From NCBI GenBank assembly GCA_023432855.1, contig JAEZEZ010000034.1, forward strand, positions 1-8,748: DNA of 8,748 nucleotides. The letters are read 5' to 3'. Both the position numbers and the translations under genes were made by a program. Positions within the stretch are counted from its first letter, which is position 1, and each line of letters starts with the position of its first letter. The DNA comes from Pseudomonadota bacterium. GTDB taxonomy: Bacteria; Pseudomonadota; Alphaproteobacteria; Caulobacterales; Caulobacteraceae. Below are positions 1-6,413 of the stretch, one piece after another. Under the pieces are notes generated by a model that had not been told where the DNA came from, did not search any database, and was given only the letters and a program-made list of their open reading frames with translations.

Positions 1-459
1 CCTCCGACGCGCGCGGAGACCGCGCCGACCCGCGTCGCCGAGACGGCGGGCGATCGCACCCGCGGCCGGGGCCGGTTCATCTGGCCGGTGCGCGGGGAGA
101 TCCTGTCGCCGTTCGGATCGGCCGGCACGGGCCTGCGCAACGACGGCATCAACATCGGCGCCCCCGAGGGCGAGACGGTGAAGGCCGCCGCAGCCGGTGA
201 AGTGGTGTACGCGGGGTCCGCCGTGCCGGAGTTCGGCAACCTGGTGCTCATCAAGCACGCGGACGGCTGGGTCACCGCCTACGGCCACCTGGGCTCGATC
301 GACGTGAAGATGCGCGACCGGGTGACGCAGGGCCAGCGCATCGGTTCGGTGGGAACCAGCGGCGGGGTCCCCAGGCCCCAGCTCCACTTCGAGATGCGCC
401 ATGCATCCTCGGCCCTGGTGAAGGCCGCTCCGGTCGATCCCATCCCCGTGCTTCCCTGA
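1..459 (+). CDS. dipM: LytM/M23-domain cell-wall protein, DipM-like, 3' end only
   Basis: Partial: the frame is open from base 1, and 152 residues are seen before the TGA. The first 25 residues are a Pro/Ala/Thr/Arg-rich linker. An M23/LytM beta-barrel then starts at FIWPVRGEILSPFG and ends at the QLHFEMR strand. The usual HxGxD metal motif reads N-D-G-I-N (Asn47 and Asn51 of the fragment), and the first His of HxH is Gln127; only His129 and the YGHL His96 remain. Such losses are known in non-catalytic LytM factors (NlpD, EnvC), which activate other autolysins at the septum. In Caulobacter the LytM factor DipM, a periplasmic LysM-LytM protein needed for envelope constriction, is as I recall encoded close to the yajC-sec genes, which suggests this identity. 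The LysM repeats would lie outside the window. The M23 fold is clear; the name dipM is inference from recalled context and the degenerate site. Confidence 0.85.
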   Translation, partial: PPTRAETAPTRVAETAGDRTRGRGRFIWPVRGEILSPFGSAGTGLRNDGINIGAPEGETVKAAAAGEVVYAGSAVPEFGNLVLIKHADGWVTAYGHLGSIDVKMRDRVTQGQRIGSVGTSGGVPRPQLHFEMRHASSALVKAAPVDPIPVLP

Positions 460-460
460 G

Positions 461-480
461 TTTGCAGAGCGCGTTGCAAA
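461..480. repeat. Short palindrome TTTGCA-N8-TGCAAA
   Basis: Six-base inverted arms (461-466 and 475-480) flank an eight-base centre, immediately after the stop codon of the LytM gene. TTGCA also occurs twice in direct orientation here (462-466 and 474-478, period 12). The right arm overlaps the proposed -35 element of the yajC promoter, so this could be an operator or a weak hairpin. There is no T-tract, so it is not an intrinsic terminator. Function is unknown. Confidence 0.4.
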
Positions 481-502
481 GCCGGGCGTCAGTGCATAGG
501 TT
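474..502 (+). promoter_or_regulatory. Candidate sigma-70-type promoter for yajC-secD-secF
   Basis: TTGCAA (474-479) is followed, after 17 bases, by TAGGTT (497-502). It lies about 50 bases before the yajC start in the only non-coding gap upstream of the operon. The match to consensus is partial (four of six at -35 and three of six at -10) but the spacing is ideal. This is a prediction from sequence only. Confidence 0.35.
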
Positions 503-551
503 CCGCGCCTGATTTTGACGGGCGACCGCCCACGACCTCCGGAGACCTTCC

Positions 552-878
552 ATGCCTGCAGGCGCCGACGGCGGCACGATGGCGATGATCGCCCAGCTCG
601 CCCCCTTCCTGCTGATCTTCGTCCTGTTCTACTTCCTCATGATCCGGCCGCAGCAGCGCCGCATGAAGGAGCACCAGGCCATGGTCGGCGCCCTGAAGCG
701 CGGCGACACTGTGGTGCTGTCCAACGGCATGATCGGGAAGGTCACCCGGGTCGAGGACACCGAGGCCATGGTGGAGATCTCCCAAGGCGTCGCCGTTCCG
801 GTGATCAAGGCGATGATCACCGAGGTGCGCGCCAAGGGCGAACCGGCCAAGGTCGCCGACAAGTCCGCCAAGCGCTGA
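552..878 (+). CDS. yajC: Sec translocon accessory subunit YajC
   Basis: This 108-residue protein has the standard YajC plan. A short N-terminus is followed by one transmembrane helix (about residues 13-32, ending FYFLMIRPQQRRMKEH) and then a cytoplasmic beta-rich domain containing LKRGDTVVLSNGMIGKV, with a Lys-rich tail. The MIRPQQ..M.EH signature after the helix is diagnostic. YajC associates with SecD and SecF at the inner membrane; it is usually dispensable. The ATG at 552 is chosen because GGAG (541-544) sits seven bases upstream; an internal ATG at 579 would still keep the helix but has a poorer ribosome site. The stop is 21 bases before secD, consistent with an operon. Length is normal for the family. 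Confidence 0.97.
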   Translation: MPAGADGGTMAMIAQLAPFLLIFVLFYFLMIRPQQRRMKEHQAMVGALKRGDTVVLSNGMIGKVTRVEDTEAMVEISQGVAVPVIKAMITEVRAKGEPAKVADKSAKR

Positions 879-899
879 TTTCCAGACCCGGGCCTGACG

Positions 900-2504
900 A
901 TGATTCAAATCTCCCGCTGGAAGATCGGGCTCGTCGTCATCGCGACGGTGCTCGCCATCCTGTTCGCGCTGCCCAATGTCCTGCCCGCCAGCGCCCGCCA
1001 GTCGTTGCCGGGCTTCCTGCCGAACAAGACGCTGAACCTGGGCCTCGACCTGCAGGGCGGGTCGTACCTCCTGATGGAGGTCGATATCCCGGCCCTTCAG
1101 CGTGAGCGCCTGACCAACTCGGTCGAGGACGTGCGCAACGCCCTGCGCAACGACAGGATCGGCTTCACGGGGCTCAGCCAGGCCAACGGCGAGATCAGCG
1201 TCCGCATCAACGACGCGGCCCAGGTCAACGCCGCCATCCGCACCATCGAACAGCTGGCCGAACCCATCGGTCCGACCAATCCGAGCCCGAATTTCACGGT
1301 CGCGCGCGCCGACGACCAGCGCCTGCGCATCGTCTTCGCGCCCCAGGCCGCCGAGGCCGCCGCGGCCCAGGCCGTGCAGCAGTCGATCGAGATCATCCGC
1401 CGCCGGGTCGATCCCGACGGCACCAAGGAAATGTCCCTGTCCCGCCAGGGCGCGACCCGCATCGTGCTGCAGGTGCCCGGCGAGGACGATCCGGAATCGC
1501 TCAAGCGCCTGATCGGCCAGACCGCAAAGCTGACCTTCCAGATGGTCGACGAGACCGTCCCGATGGAAGAAGCCGTGGCCGGCCGCGTGCCGCCGAGCTC
1601 GATCCTGCTGCCGCAGCCGGACCGGCCCGACGAGCCGTTCGTTCTGGTGAAGCGCCGCGTGCTGGTTTCGGGTGAGAGCCTCAGCTCGGCGAACCTTTCG
1701 TTCGACGAGCAGAATCGACCCGCCGTCGCCTTCCGTTTCAACGGCGAGGGCGCCCGTCGCTTCGGCGATGCGACCACGCGCAACATCGGCAAGCGGTTCG
1801 CCATTATCCTCGACGATCGCATCATCTCGGCGCCGGTCATCCAGTCGGCGATCACCGGCGGCTCGGGTCAGATCACCGGCAACTTCACGACCGAGAGCGC
1901 GACCGAGCTCGCCAACCTGCTGGAAGGGGGGGCGCTGCCCGCGCCGCTCAGCGTCATCGAACAGCGCGCGGTGACCGCCGAGCTGGGCCAGGACGCCATC
2001 GACAAGGGGCAGATCTCCATCGTGGTCGCCCTGGTCTCGGTCCTGGTGTTCATGGTGCTGGCCTACGGCTTCCTGTTCGGCGGCATCGCCGTCGTGGCCC
2101 TGCTGGTCAACGGCGTGATGATCATCGCCGTGATGACCGCCAACCAGGCGGCCCTGACGCTTCCCGGCATCGCCGGCCTGATCCTCACGCTCGCCGTCGC
2201 GGTCGACGCCAACGTGCTGATCTACGAGCGCATGCGCGACGAGGTGAAGGCGGGACGTTCGCCGGTCATGGCGATGGACGCCGGCTTCTCCAAGGCCATG
2301 GAGACCATCCTGGACGCCAACCTGACCACCCTGGTGGCGGCGGCGATCATGTTCTTCTTCGGCGCCGGCCCCGTGCGGGGCTTCGCCTGGACGCTGAGCA
2401 TCGGCGTCTTCACCTCGGTCTTCACGGCCGTGCTGATCACCCAGGTCCTGCTGGCCTGGTGGTACAGCGCGACCCGACCCAAGTCTCTTCCGATCGGTGG
2501 GTGA
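900..2504 (+). CDS. secD: Protein translocase subunit SecD
   Basis: This inner-membrane RND-type protein, paired with SecF, uses the proton gradient to pull exported proteins out of the SecYEG channel. Over its 534 residues it shows TM1 (about 8-25), the GLDLQGGSYLLMEVD signature (48-62), a large periplasmic P1 region that includes IIRRRVDPDGTKE (165-177), and five C-terminal helices (about 370-390, 393-413, 419-440, 472-490 and 498-520). The VDANVLIYERMRDE motif (435-448) carries Asp436, corresponding by motif to the conserved TM4 aspartate implicated in proton transport (Asp519 in E. coli). The protein is shorter than E. coli SecD (615) but within the range I expect for alphaproteobacteria. 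No good Shine-Dalgarno precedes the ATG, so translation may depend on coupling to yajC 21 bases upstream. No frameshift or missing motif is seen. Confidence 0.98.
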   Translation: MIQISRWKIGLVVIATVLAILFALPNVLPASARQSLPGFLPNKTLNLGLDLQGGSYLLMEVDIPALQRERLTNSVEDVRNALRNDRIGFTGLSQANGEISVRINDAAQVNAAIRTIEQLAEPIGPTNPSPNFTVARADDQRLRIVFAPQAAEAAAAQAVQQSIEIIRRRVDPDGTKEMSLSRQGATRIVLQVPGEDDPESLKRLIGQTAKLTFQMVDETVPMEEAVAGRVPPSSILLPQPDRPDEPFVLVKRRVLVSGESLSSANLSFDEQNRPAVAFRFNGEGARRFGDATTRNIGKRFAIILDDRIISAPVIQSAITGGSGQITGNFTTESATELANLLEGGALPAPLSVIEQRAVTAELGQDAIDKGQISIVVALVSVLVFMVLAYGFLFGGIAVVALLVNGVMIIAVMTANQAALTLPGIAGLILTLAVAVDANVLIYERMRDEVKAGRSPVMAMDAGFSKAMETILDANLTTLVAAAIMFFFGAGPVRGFAWTLSIGVFTSVFTAVLITQVLLAWWYSATRPKSLPIGG

Positions 2505-2510
2505 TCCGAA

Positions 2511-3491
2511 ATGCGTTGGCCTCTGATCAAGTACCTGCCCGAGAAGACGAACTTCACCTTCGTCAAACCCGCACGCATTCTCGGCGTGATCTCGGCGATC
2601 GCCGTGGTCGCCTCGCTGTTCCTGACCATCTATCCGATGACCCCGCCGTGCGGCGGCCTGAACTGCGGCGTCGACTTCAAGGGCGGCACCGTGCTGGAGA
2701 TGTCCACCGCGCCGCGTCCCATCGATCTCGGCGCCGTTCGCTCCTCGCTGGGGGAGCACGGCGTGGGCGACGTCCAGGTGCAGGGCATCGACGACGAGAG
2801 CACCGCGCTCCTGCGCTTCGAGACCCCGGCCGGCGCCAACGCCGCCGAAGCCGTCAGCCGCATCCGCGCCGACCTTGAACAGGAATTCGGTCCGGTCACC
2901 TTCGGCCGTCAGGAGGTCGTCGGCCCCAAGGTGTCGGGCGAACTGTTCACCAGCGGGATCATGGCGCTCGCCCTCGCGATCGGCCTGATGCTGATCTACA
3001 TCTGGTTCCGCTTCGGCCTGACCTTCGGCGTCGGCGCCGTGGTGGCCCTGTTCCACGACGTGATCCTGACCTTCGGGCTGTTCGCCATCTTCAAGCTCGA
3101 GTTCACCCTGGTCGCCGTGGCCTCGATCCTGACGGTCATCGGCTATTCGATGAACGACACCGTCGTGGTGCTCGACCGCATCCGTGAGAACCTGCGCAAG
3201 TTCAAGAAGATGCCGCTCGACGAGCTGATCGACCTTTCGATCAACGAGACCCTGTCGCGTACGGTGATCACCGGCATTACCGGCCTCATGGCCCTGACCG
3301 GTCTGGCGCTGCTGGGCGGGGAGGCGCTGTTTGCGTTCTCGGTGGCGATGATCTTCGGCATCATCATCGGCACCTACTCGTCGATCTACATCGCCGCGCC
3401 GGTGATGATGTTCCTGGGCGTGCGCCGGGGCGAGGAAGCCGAGGCGATCGACCTGACCAAGGGGACGAGCGTCAAGCCGCAAAGGCCCTAG
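2511..3491 (+). CDS. secF: Protein translocase subunit SecF
   Basis: Partner of SecD, 326 residues. TM1 is at about 22-42, followed by the GVDFKGGT signature (53-60), a small periplasmic domain to about 145, and five helices (about 147-166, 170-190, 196-217, 251-270 and 275-301). The conserved motifs FHDV (181-184), YSMNDTVVVLDRIREN (212-227) and NETLSRTV (245-252) are all intact. Only six bases separate it from the secD stop, with a weak GGTGGG (2496-2501) inside the end of secD, so the two genes are surely co-transcribed and probably translationally coupled. A pair of cysteines, Cys47 and Cys52, lies on the periplasmic side just before GVDFKGG and could form a disulfide (inference). No terminator follows; read-through into the next gene is possible. 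Confidence 0.98.
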   Translation: MRWPLIKYLPEKTNFTFVKPARILGVISAIAVVASLFLTIYPMTPPCGGLNCGVDFKGGTVLEMSTAPRPIDLGAVRSSLGEHGVGDVQVQGIDDESTALLRFETPAGANAAEAVSRIRADLEQEFGPVTFGRQEVVGPKVSGELFTSGIMALALAIGLMLIYIWFRFGLTFGVGAVVALFHDVILTFGLFAIFKLEFTLVAVASILTVIGYSMNDTVVVLDRIRENLRKFKKMPLDELIDLSINETLSRTVITGITGLMALTGLALLGGEALFAFSVAMIFGIIIGTYSSIYIAAPVMMFLGVRRGEEAEAIDLTKGTSVKPQRP

Positions 3492-3502
3492 AACTCTTCC
3501 GG

Positions 3503-3531
3503 TCGAACGCCCGCGCGAAACGGCCTATGGT
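3503..3531 (+). promoter_or_regulatory. Candidate promoter for the PuuD-like membrane gene
   Basis: TCGAAC (3503-3508), 17 bases, then TATGGT (3526-3531), in the 77-base gap between secF and the next gene, about 37 bases before its start. The -10 region shares the ten-base string CTATGGTCCC with another candidate at 6454-6463. The match to consensus is weak, so the gene may also be read from the sec operon promoter. Confidence 0.3.
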
Positions 3532-3568
3532 CCCGCTCGGGTGCTGATTCCGCGAAGGGGAGAGGGCT

Positions 3569-4192
3569 ATGGCCGGGCTGCTTCAGAACTTCCGAAACAC
3601 CATGATCCTGAGCGCCATCCTGGCGCTGGTCATGATCTTCAGTTTCGCCCAGGGGTCGGGCCGCGGCTTCGCGGACGTCGACTTCTGGCAGGCCGTGTTC
3701 CGCTGGCTGCACGTCCTGTTCGGCATCCTGTGGATCGGGCTGCTCTACTACTTCAACTTCGTGCAGATCCGGAAAATGCCGGAGATCCCGGCCGAGCTTA
3801 AGCCGGCGGTGTCGAAGTTTATCGCGCCGGAAGCTCTGTTCTGGTTCCGCTGGGCGGCCCTGTTCACGGTGCTCGCCGGCCTGGGCCTCGCCTTCACCCG
3901 CGGCCACGCCTACGCCATGGAGGCCCTCAGCTTCGGCATCGCGGGCGGCTTCACCGAGACCGACCGCGGCTTCGCCCTGCTGAGCGTGGGCGTCTGGCTG
4001 GCGGTGATCATGTTCCTGAACGTCTGGCTGTTCATCTGGCCGAACCAGAAGATCGCGCTCGGCATGGTCGAGGCGGACGCCGACGCCAAGGCCAAGGCGG
4101 CCAAGACCGCGACCCTGTTCAGCCGCACCAACACCCTGCTGTCGCTGCCGATGCTGACCTCCATGACCATGTACCAGACCCTGTTCGGCTAG
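3569..4192 (+). CDS. PuuD-like (urate oxidase N-terminal type) integral membrane protein
   Basis: This 207-residue membrane protein has hydrophobic segments at about 11-29, 43-64, 90-110, 137-157 and possibly 187-203. Recognisable family strings are FRWLHVLFGILWIGLLYYFN (44-63), the FWFRWAAL segment (91-98), WLFIWPNQKI (153-162) and the NTLLSLPML segment (188-196). They resemble the membrane domain of PuuD-type urate hydroxylases (Pfam Urate_ox_N/COG3748 as I recall). PuuD continues into a cytochrome c domain; this protein ends before one and contains no cysteine, so no CXXCH haem site. His48 in WLH and His113 are possible ligands. Urate oxidation is therefore not supported; the role is unknown. 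AAGGGGAGAG (3555-3564) is a strong ribosome site for the ATG at 3569. It follows secF by 77 bases and is closed by the terminator at 4214-4238. Confidence 0.85.
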   Translation: MAGLLQNFRNTMILSAILALVMIFSFAQGSGRGFADVDFWQAVFRWLHVLFGILWIGLLYYFNFVQIRKMPEIPAELKPAVSKFIAPEALFWFRWAALFTVLAGLGLAFTRGHAYAMEALSFGIAGGFTETDRGFALLSVGVWLAVIMFLNVWLFIWPNQKIALGMVEADADAKAKAAKTATLFSRTNTLLSLPMLTSMTMYQTLFG

Positions 4193-4212
4193 GGGTTCGG
4201 ACAGGCTAGAAG
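4184..4212 (+). promoter_or_regulatory. Candidate promoter for the phytoene-synthase-like gene
   Basis: GCTAGAAG (4205-4212) matches seven of eight positions of the Caulobacter-type -10 consensus GCTANAWC. A weak TTCGGCT (4184-4190) lies at the expected distance upstream, inside the end of the preceding gene. The predicted start of transcription, near 4217-4220, falls in the left arm of the terminator hairpin. No other room for a promoter exists between the two genes. This is a prediction only. Confidence 0.3.
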
Positions 4213-4213
4213 G

Positions 4214-4238
4214 GGCCCGCCGCGAGGCGGGCCTTTTT
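4214..4238 (+). terminator. Rho-independent terminator
   Basis: A perfect eight-base-pair stem GGCCCGCC (4214-4221) / GGCGGGCC (4226-4233) is closed by a GCGA tetraloop (4222-4225) and followed at once by TTTTT (4234-4238). It lies 21 bases after the stop of the PuuD-like gene and 10 bases before the next start codon. It is the only clear intrinsic terminator in the window and marks the end of the leftward transcription unit(s). Confidence 0.93.
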
Positions 4239-4248
4239 GTTATCGACG

Positions 4249-4959
4249 ATGAGCACCGACGAAGACTTCGACGCGACCGTCCGCGCCAGCGATCCGGATC
4301 GCTGGCTGGCCGCACGCTTCATCGCCGACCCTGCGGCGCGCGCCGATGTGGTGCTCCTCTACGCCCTCAATCATGAACTGGCCCGGGTCGCCGAGATCGT
4401 CAGCGAGCCCATGCTTGGCCACATCCGGCTGGCCTGGTGGCGGGAGGGCCTGGAAGAGGCCGCGGCTGGGGGCGCCGTGCTCGACCATCCGGTGCTCAAG
4501 GCCATGGCGGGCGCGCTGGCGAGCGGCGCCTTCTCGCTGGAGGACCTGACCGCCCTTGTGGACGGGCGGGCGGGCGACCTGGAGCTCCACCTGCTGGCCG
4601 ACGACGCGGCGTTGGAGGCCCATCTCGACGCCACGGCCGTGCGCCTCGGGGCCATCGCGGCAAAGCGGCTCGACGCCACAAGCTCGCCCGAAGCCGTCAG
4701 AGCGGCGTTGCGGGCCTGGGGGCTCGCCGGTCTCCACCGCGCCCGCCGGCTTCCCCCGGGGCGAAGCGAAGAGGAGGTGGTGAGCCGGGTCGAGGCCGAC
4801 CTCGCGACATCACGGGCGGTGCTGCAGGCCCTCCCGGTCGCCGCCTTCCCCGCGGTCGCCTACGCGACCTTCAGCCGTGACTACGTCCGCGGCCGCGAGC
4901 CCGGGCCGCTGTCGCGGCGCCTGAGGCTCCTGAAGGCCGTGCTGGCCGGCCGCATCTGA
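4249..4959 (+). CDS. Squalene/phytoene-synthase-fold protein, NDUFAF6-like, no catalytic Asp motifs
   Basis: At 236 residues the protein is shorter than typical phytoene synthases (about 300). The N-terminal half is typical: DPDRWLAARFIADPAARADV (15-34), then YALNHELARVAEIVSEPMLG (38-57) and IRLAWWREGLEE (59-70). Later comes AFPAVAYATFSRDY (199-212), a hydrophobic C-terminal match to the family. The first DxxxD site is occupied by NHELARVAE, and the second region (AWGLAGLHRARRLPP, 156-170) also lacks aspartates, so Mg-diphosphate chemistry looks unlikely. SEP..G.IRL.WW resembles mitochondrial NDUFAF6, a complex I assembly factor of this fold; that parallel is from memory and suggests a non-enzymatic or assembly role (inference). 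The ATG at 4249 fits the family start; an upstream in-frame TTG (4237) lies in the terminator T-tract. No Shine-Dalgarno is visible. It ends two bases from the convergent trmFO. Confidence 0.88.
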   Translation: MSTDEDFDATVRASDPDRWLAARFIADPAARADVVLLYALNHELARVAEIVSEPMLGHIRLAWWREGLEEAAAGGAVLDHPVLKAMAGALASGAFSLEDLTALVDGRAGDLELHLLADDAALEAHLDATAVRLGAIAAKRLDATSSPEAVRAALRAWGLAGLHRARRLPPGRSEEEVVSRVEADLATSRAVLQALPVAAFPAVAYATFSRDYVRGREPGPLSRRLRLLKAVLAGRI

Positions 4960-4961
4960 GG

Positions 4962-6353
4962 TCAGGCCGCGCGCGACGCCGTCTCGCCCAGCCAGGCGTC
5001 CAGGGCCTCAAGCGCGCGTACGCTCATCAGCCGCTTCTTGGCGCGGGTGCGGTCGCCGGAAGGAATCTTGCGGCCTTCCGCGTCGCGCTTCGGCGCTTCC
5101 ATGGGGGGCAGCAGGCCGTAGTTGATGTTCATGGGCTGGAACCGGCCGCCCTCGAGGTGGCCGCCCGTGATGTGGTTGACCAGCGCGCCCATCGCGGTTT
5201 CCAGCGGCGGCGTCTGCAGCGGCCGGCCCAGGCGCTCGGCCGCGGCCAGCCGGCCCGCAAGCAGCCCCATGGCGGCGCTCTCCACATAACCTTCGACGCC
5301 AGTCACCTGTCCGGCGAACCGCAGCCGGGGCTCCGCCTTCAGCCGCAGCTGGCCGTCCAGCAGGCGGGGGCTGTTCAGGAAGGTGTTGCGGTGCAGACCG
5401 CCCAGGCGCGCGAACTGCGCCTGCTCCAGGCCGGGAATGGTGCGGAAGATTTCCGTCTGTGCGCCATGCTTAAGCTTGGTCTGGAAGCCGACCATGTTGA
5501 ACAGGGTGCCCAGCGCATTGTCCTGGCGCAGCTGCACGACCGCCCAGGGCTCTTCGTCCGGCCGGTGCGGATTGGCCAGGCCTACCGGCTTCATCGGACC
5601 GTATCGAAGCGTCTCGCGTCCCCGCTCGGCCATCACCTCGATCGGCAGGCAGGCCTCGAAGTAGGGGACGTTCTCCCAGTCCTTGAACTCCGCCTTCGGA
5701 CCCGCGAGCAGGGCGTCGATGAAGGCCTCGTACTGCGTCTTCGACATCGGGCAGTTGATGTAGGCCGCCTTGTCGCCGCCCGGGCCTTCCTTGTCGTAGC
5801 GCGACTGGCGCCAGGCCACCGACATGTCGATCGAATCGGCGTGAACGATGGGCGCGATGGCGTCGAAGAACGACAGACTCTCCTCGCCGGTGAGTTCGAG
5901 CACGGCGTCGGCCAGGGCCGGGGAGGTGAGGGGACCGGTCGCCACGATCACGCTGTCCCAGTCCGCCGGAGGCAGGCCGGCCACCTCCTCGCGTTCAATG
6001 GCGATCAGCGGATGCGCCTCCAGCTTCGCCGTGACCGCCTGTGAGAACCCCTCACGGTCGACCGCCAGGGCGCCGCCTGCCGGAACCTGGTTGGCGTCGC
6101 CGCAGGCCATGATCACGGAATCGCAGCGCCGCATCTCGGCGTGGAGAAGGCCCACCGCATTGTGCTCCCAGTCGTCGGAGCGGAAGGAATTCGAGCACAC
6201 CAGCTCGGCCAGGCCGTCCGTCTGGTGGGCGGCCGTCCCGCGCACGGGCCGCATCTCGTGCAGGATCACGGGGACGCCGGCCTGGGCGATCTGCCAGGCG
6301 GCCTCGGAGCCGGCGAGGCCGCCGCCGACGACGTGTACGGGCTTGGTGCTCAT
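4962..6353 (-). CDS. trmFO: Methylenetetrahydrofolate-tRNA-(uracil-54-C5)-methyltransferase TrmFO
   Basis: Cytosolic flavoprotein that makes ribothymidine at U54 in the tRNA T-loop, taking the methylene group from 5,10-methylenetetrahydrofolate and electrons from FAD/NAD(P)H. Its 463 residues begin with the FAD-binding motif HVVGGGLAGSEAAW (7-20). ELVCSNSFRSD carries Cys53 and YFEACLPIE carries Cys235; they correspond to the two functional cysteines known in bacterial TrmFO (Cys53 and Cys226 in B. subtilis). Other family blocks are RYGPMKPVGL (250-259), QLRQDNALGTLFNMVGFQTK (274-293), the GVEGYVESAAMG segment (352-363) and GRFQPMNINYGLLPP (403-417). The ATG at 6353 places the dinucleotide site at the usual distance from the N-terminus; an in-frame GTG at 6383 would add ten residues without a ribosome site. 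No strong Shine-Dalgarno is seen. The gene stands alone on the minus strand and converges on the preceding gene. Confidence 0.97.
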   Translation of the reverse strand: MSTKPVHVVGGGLAGSEAAWQIAQAGVPVILHEMRPVRGTAAHQTDGLAELVCSNSFRSDDWEHNAVGLLHAEMRRCDSVIMACGDANQVPAGGALAVDREGFSQAVTAKLEAHPLIAIEREEVAGLPPADWDSVIVATGPLTSPALADAVLELTGEESLSFFDAIAPIVHADSIDMSVAWRQSRYDKEGPGGDKAAYINCPMSKTQYEAFIDALLAGPKAEFKDWENVPYFEACLPIEVMAERGRETLRYGPMKPVGLANPHRPDEEPWAVVQLRQDNALGTLFNMVGFQTKLKHGAQTEIFRTIPGLEQAQFARLGGLHRNTFLNSPRLLDGQLRLKAEPRLRFAGQVTGVEGYVESAAMGLLAGRLAAAERLGRPLQTPPLETAMGALVNHITGGHLEGGRFQPMNINYGLLPPMEAPKRDAEGRKIPSGDRTRAKKRLMSVRALEALDAWLGETASRAA

Positions 6354-6413
6354 GGCCGGACAGATACGCGCGGCGGCCCCCACAAGGAAGGGCGGGACCG
6401 GCCTGCGTCGGAA

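Noticed and set aside
489..3482. 997-codon open frame on the minus strand opposite yajC, secD and secF
   Set aside because: It mirrors the codon structure of three certain genes. Its product is a low-complexity run of Asp, His, Gln, Arg and Gly, as expected from the complement of GC-rich coding DNA, with no recognisable domain.
3492..3568. Terminator after secF
   Set aside because: No GC stem followed by a T-run; the gap shows only promoter-like and ribosome-site signals, so the sec operon may read through to the terminator at 4214.
4237..4248. TTG at 4237 as start of the phytoene-synthase-like gene
   Set aside because: It lies in the T-tract of the terminator and has no ribosome site; ATG at 4249 gives a natural N-terminus.
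3488..4315. 275-codon minus-strand frame opposite the PuuD-like gene
   Set aside because: It crosses the terminator and the next gene start, has a low-complexity product and no ribosome site; a shadow frame.
4437..4880. 147-codon plus-strand frame overlapping the phytoene-synthase-like gene
   Set aside because: Arg/Gly/Pro-rich frame-shifted reading of a recognised gene.
5157..6044. 295-codon plus-strand frame opposite trmFO
   Set aside because: Antisense of a certain enzyme gene; composition is Arg/Gln/His/Gly-rich without a domain.
6354..6383. GTG at 6383 as an earlier trmFO start
   Set aside because: Adds ten residues ahead of the usual N-terminus and has no Shine-Dalgarno.
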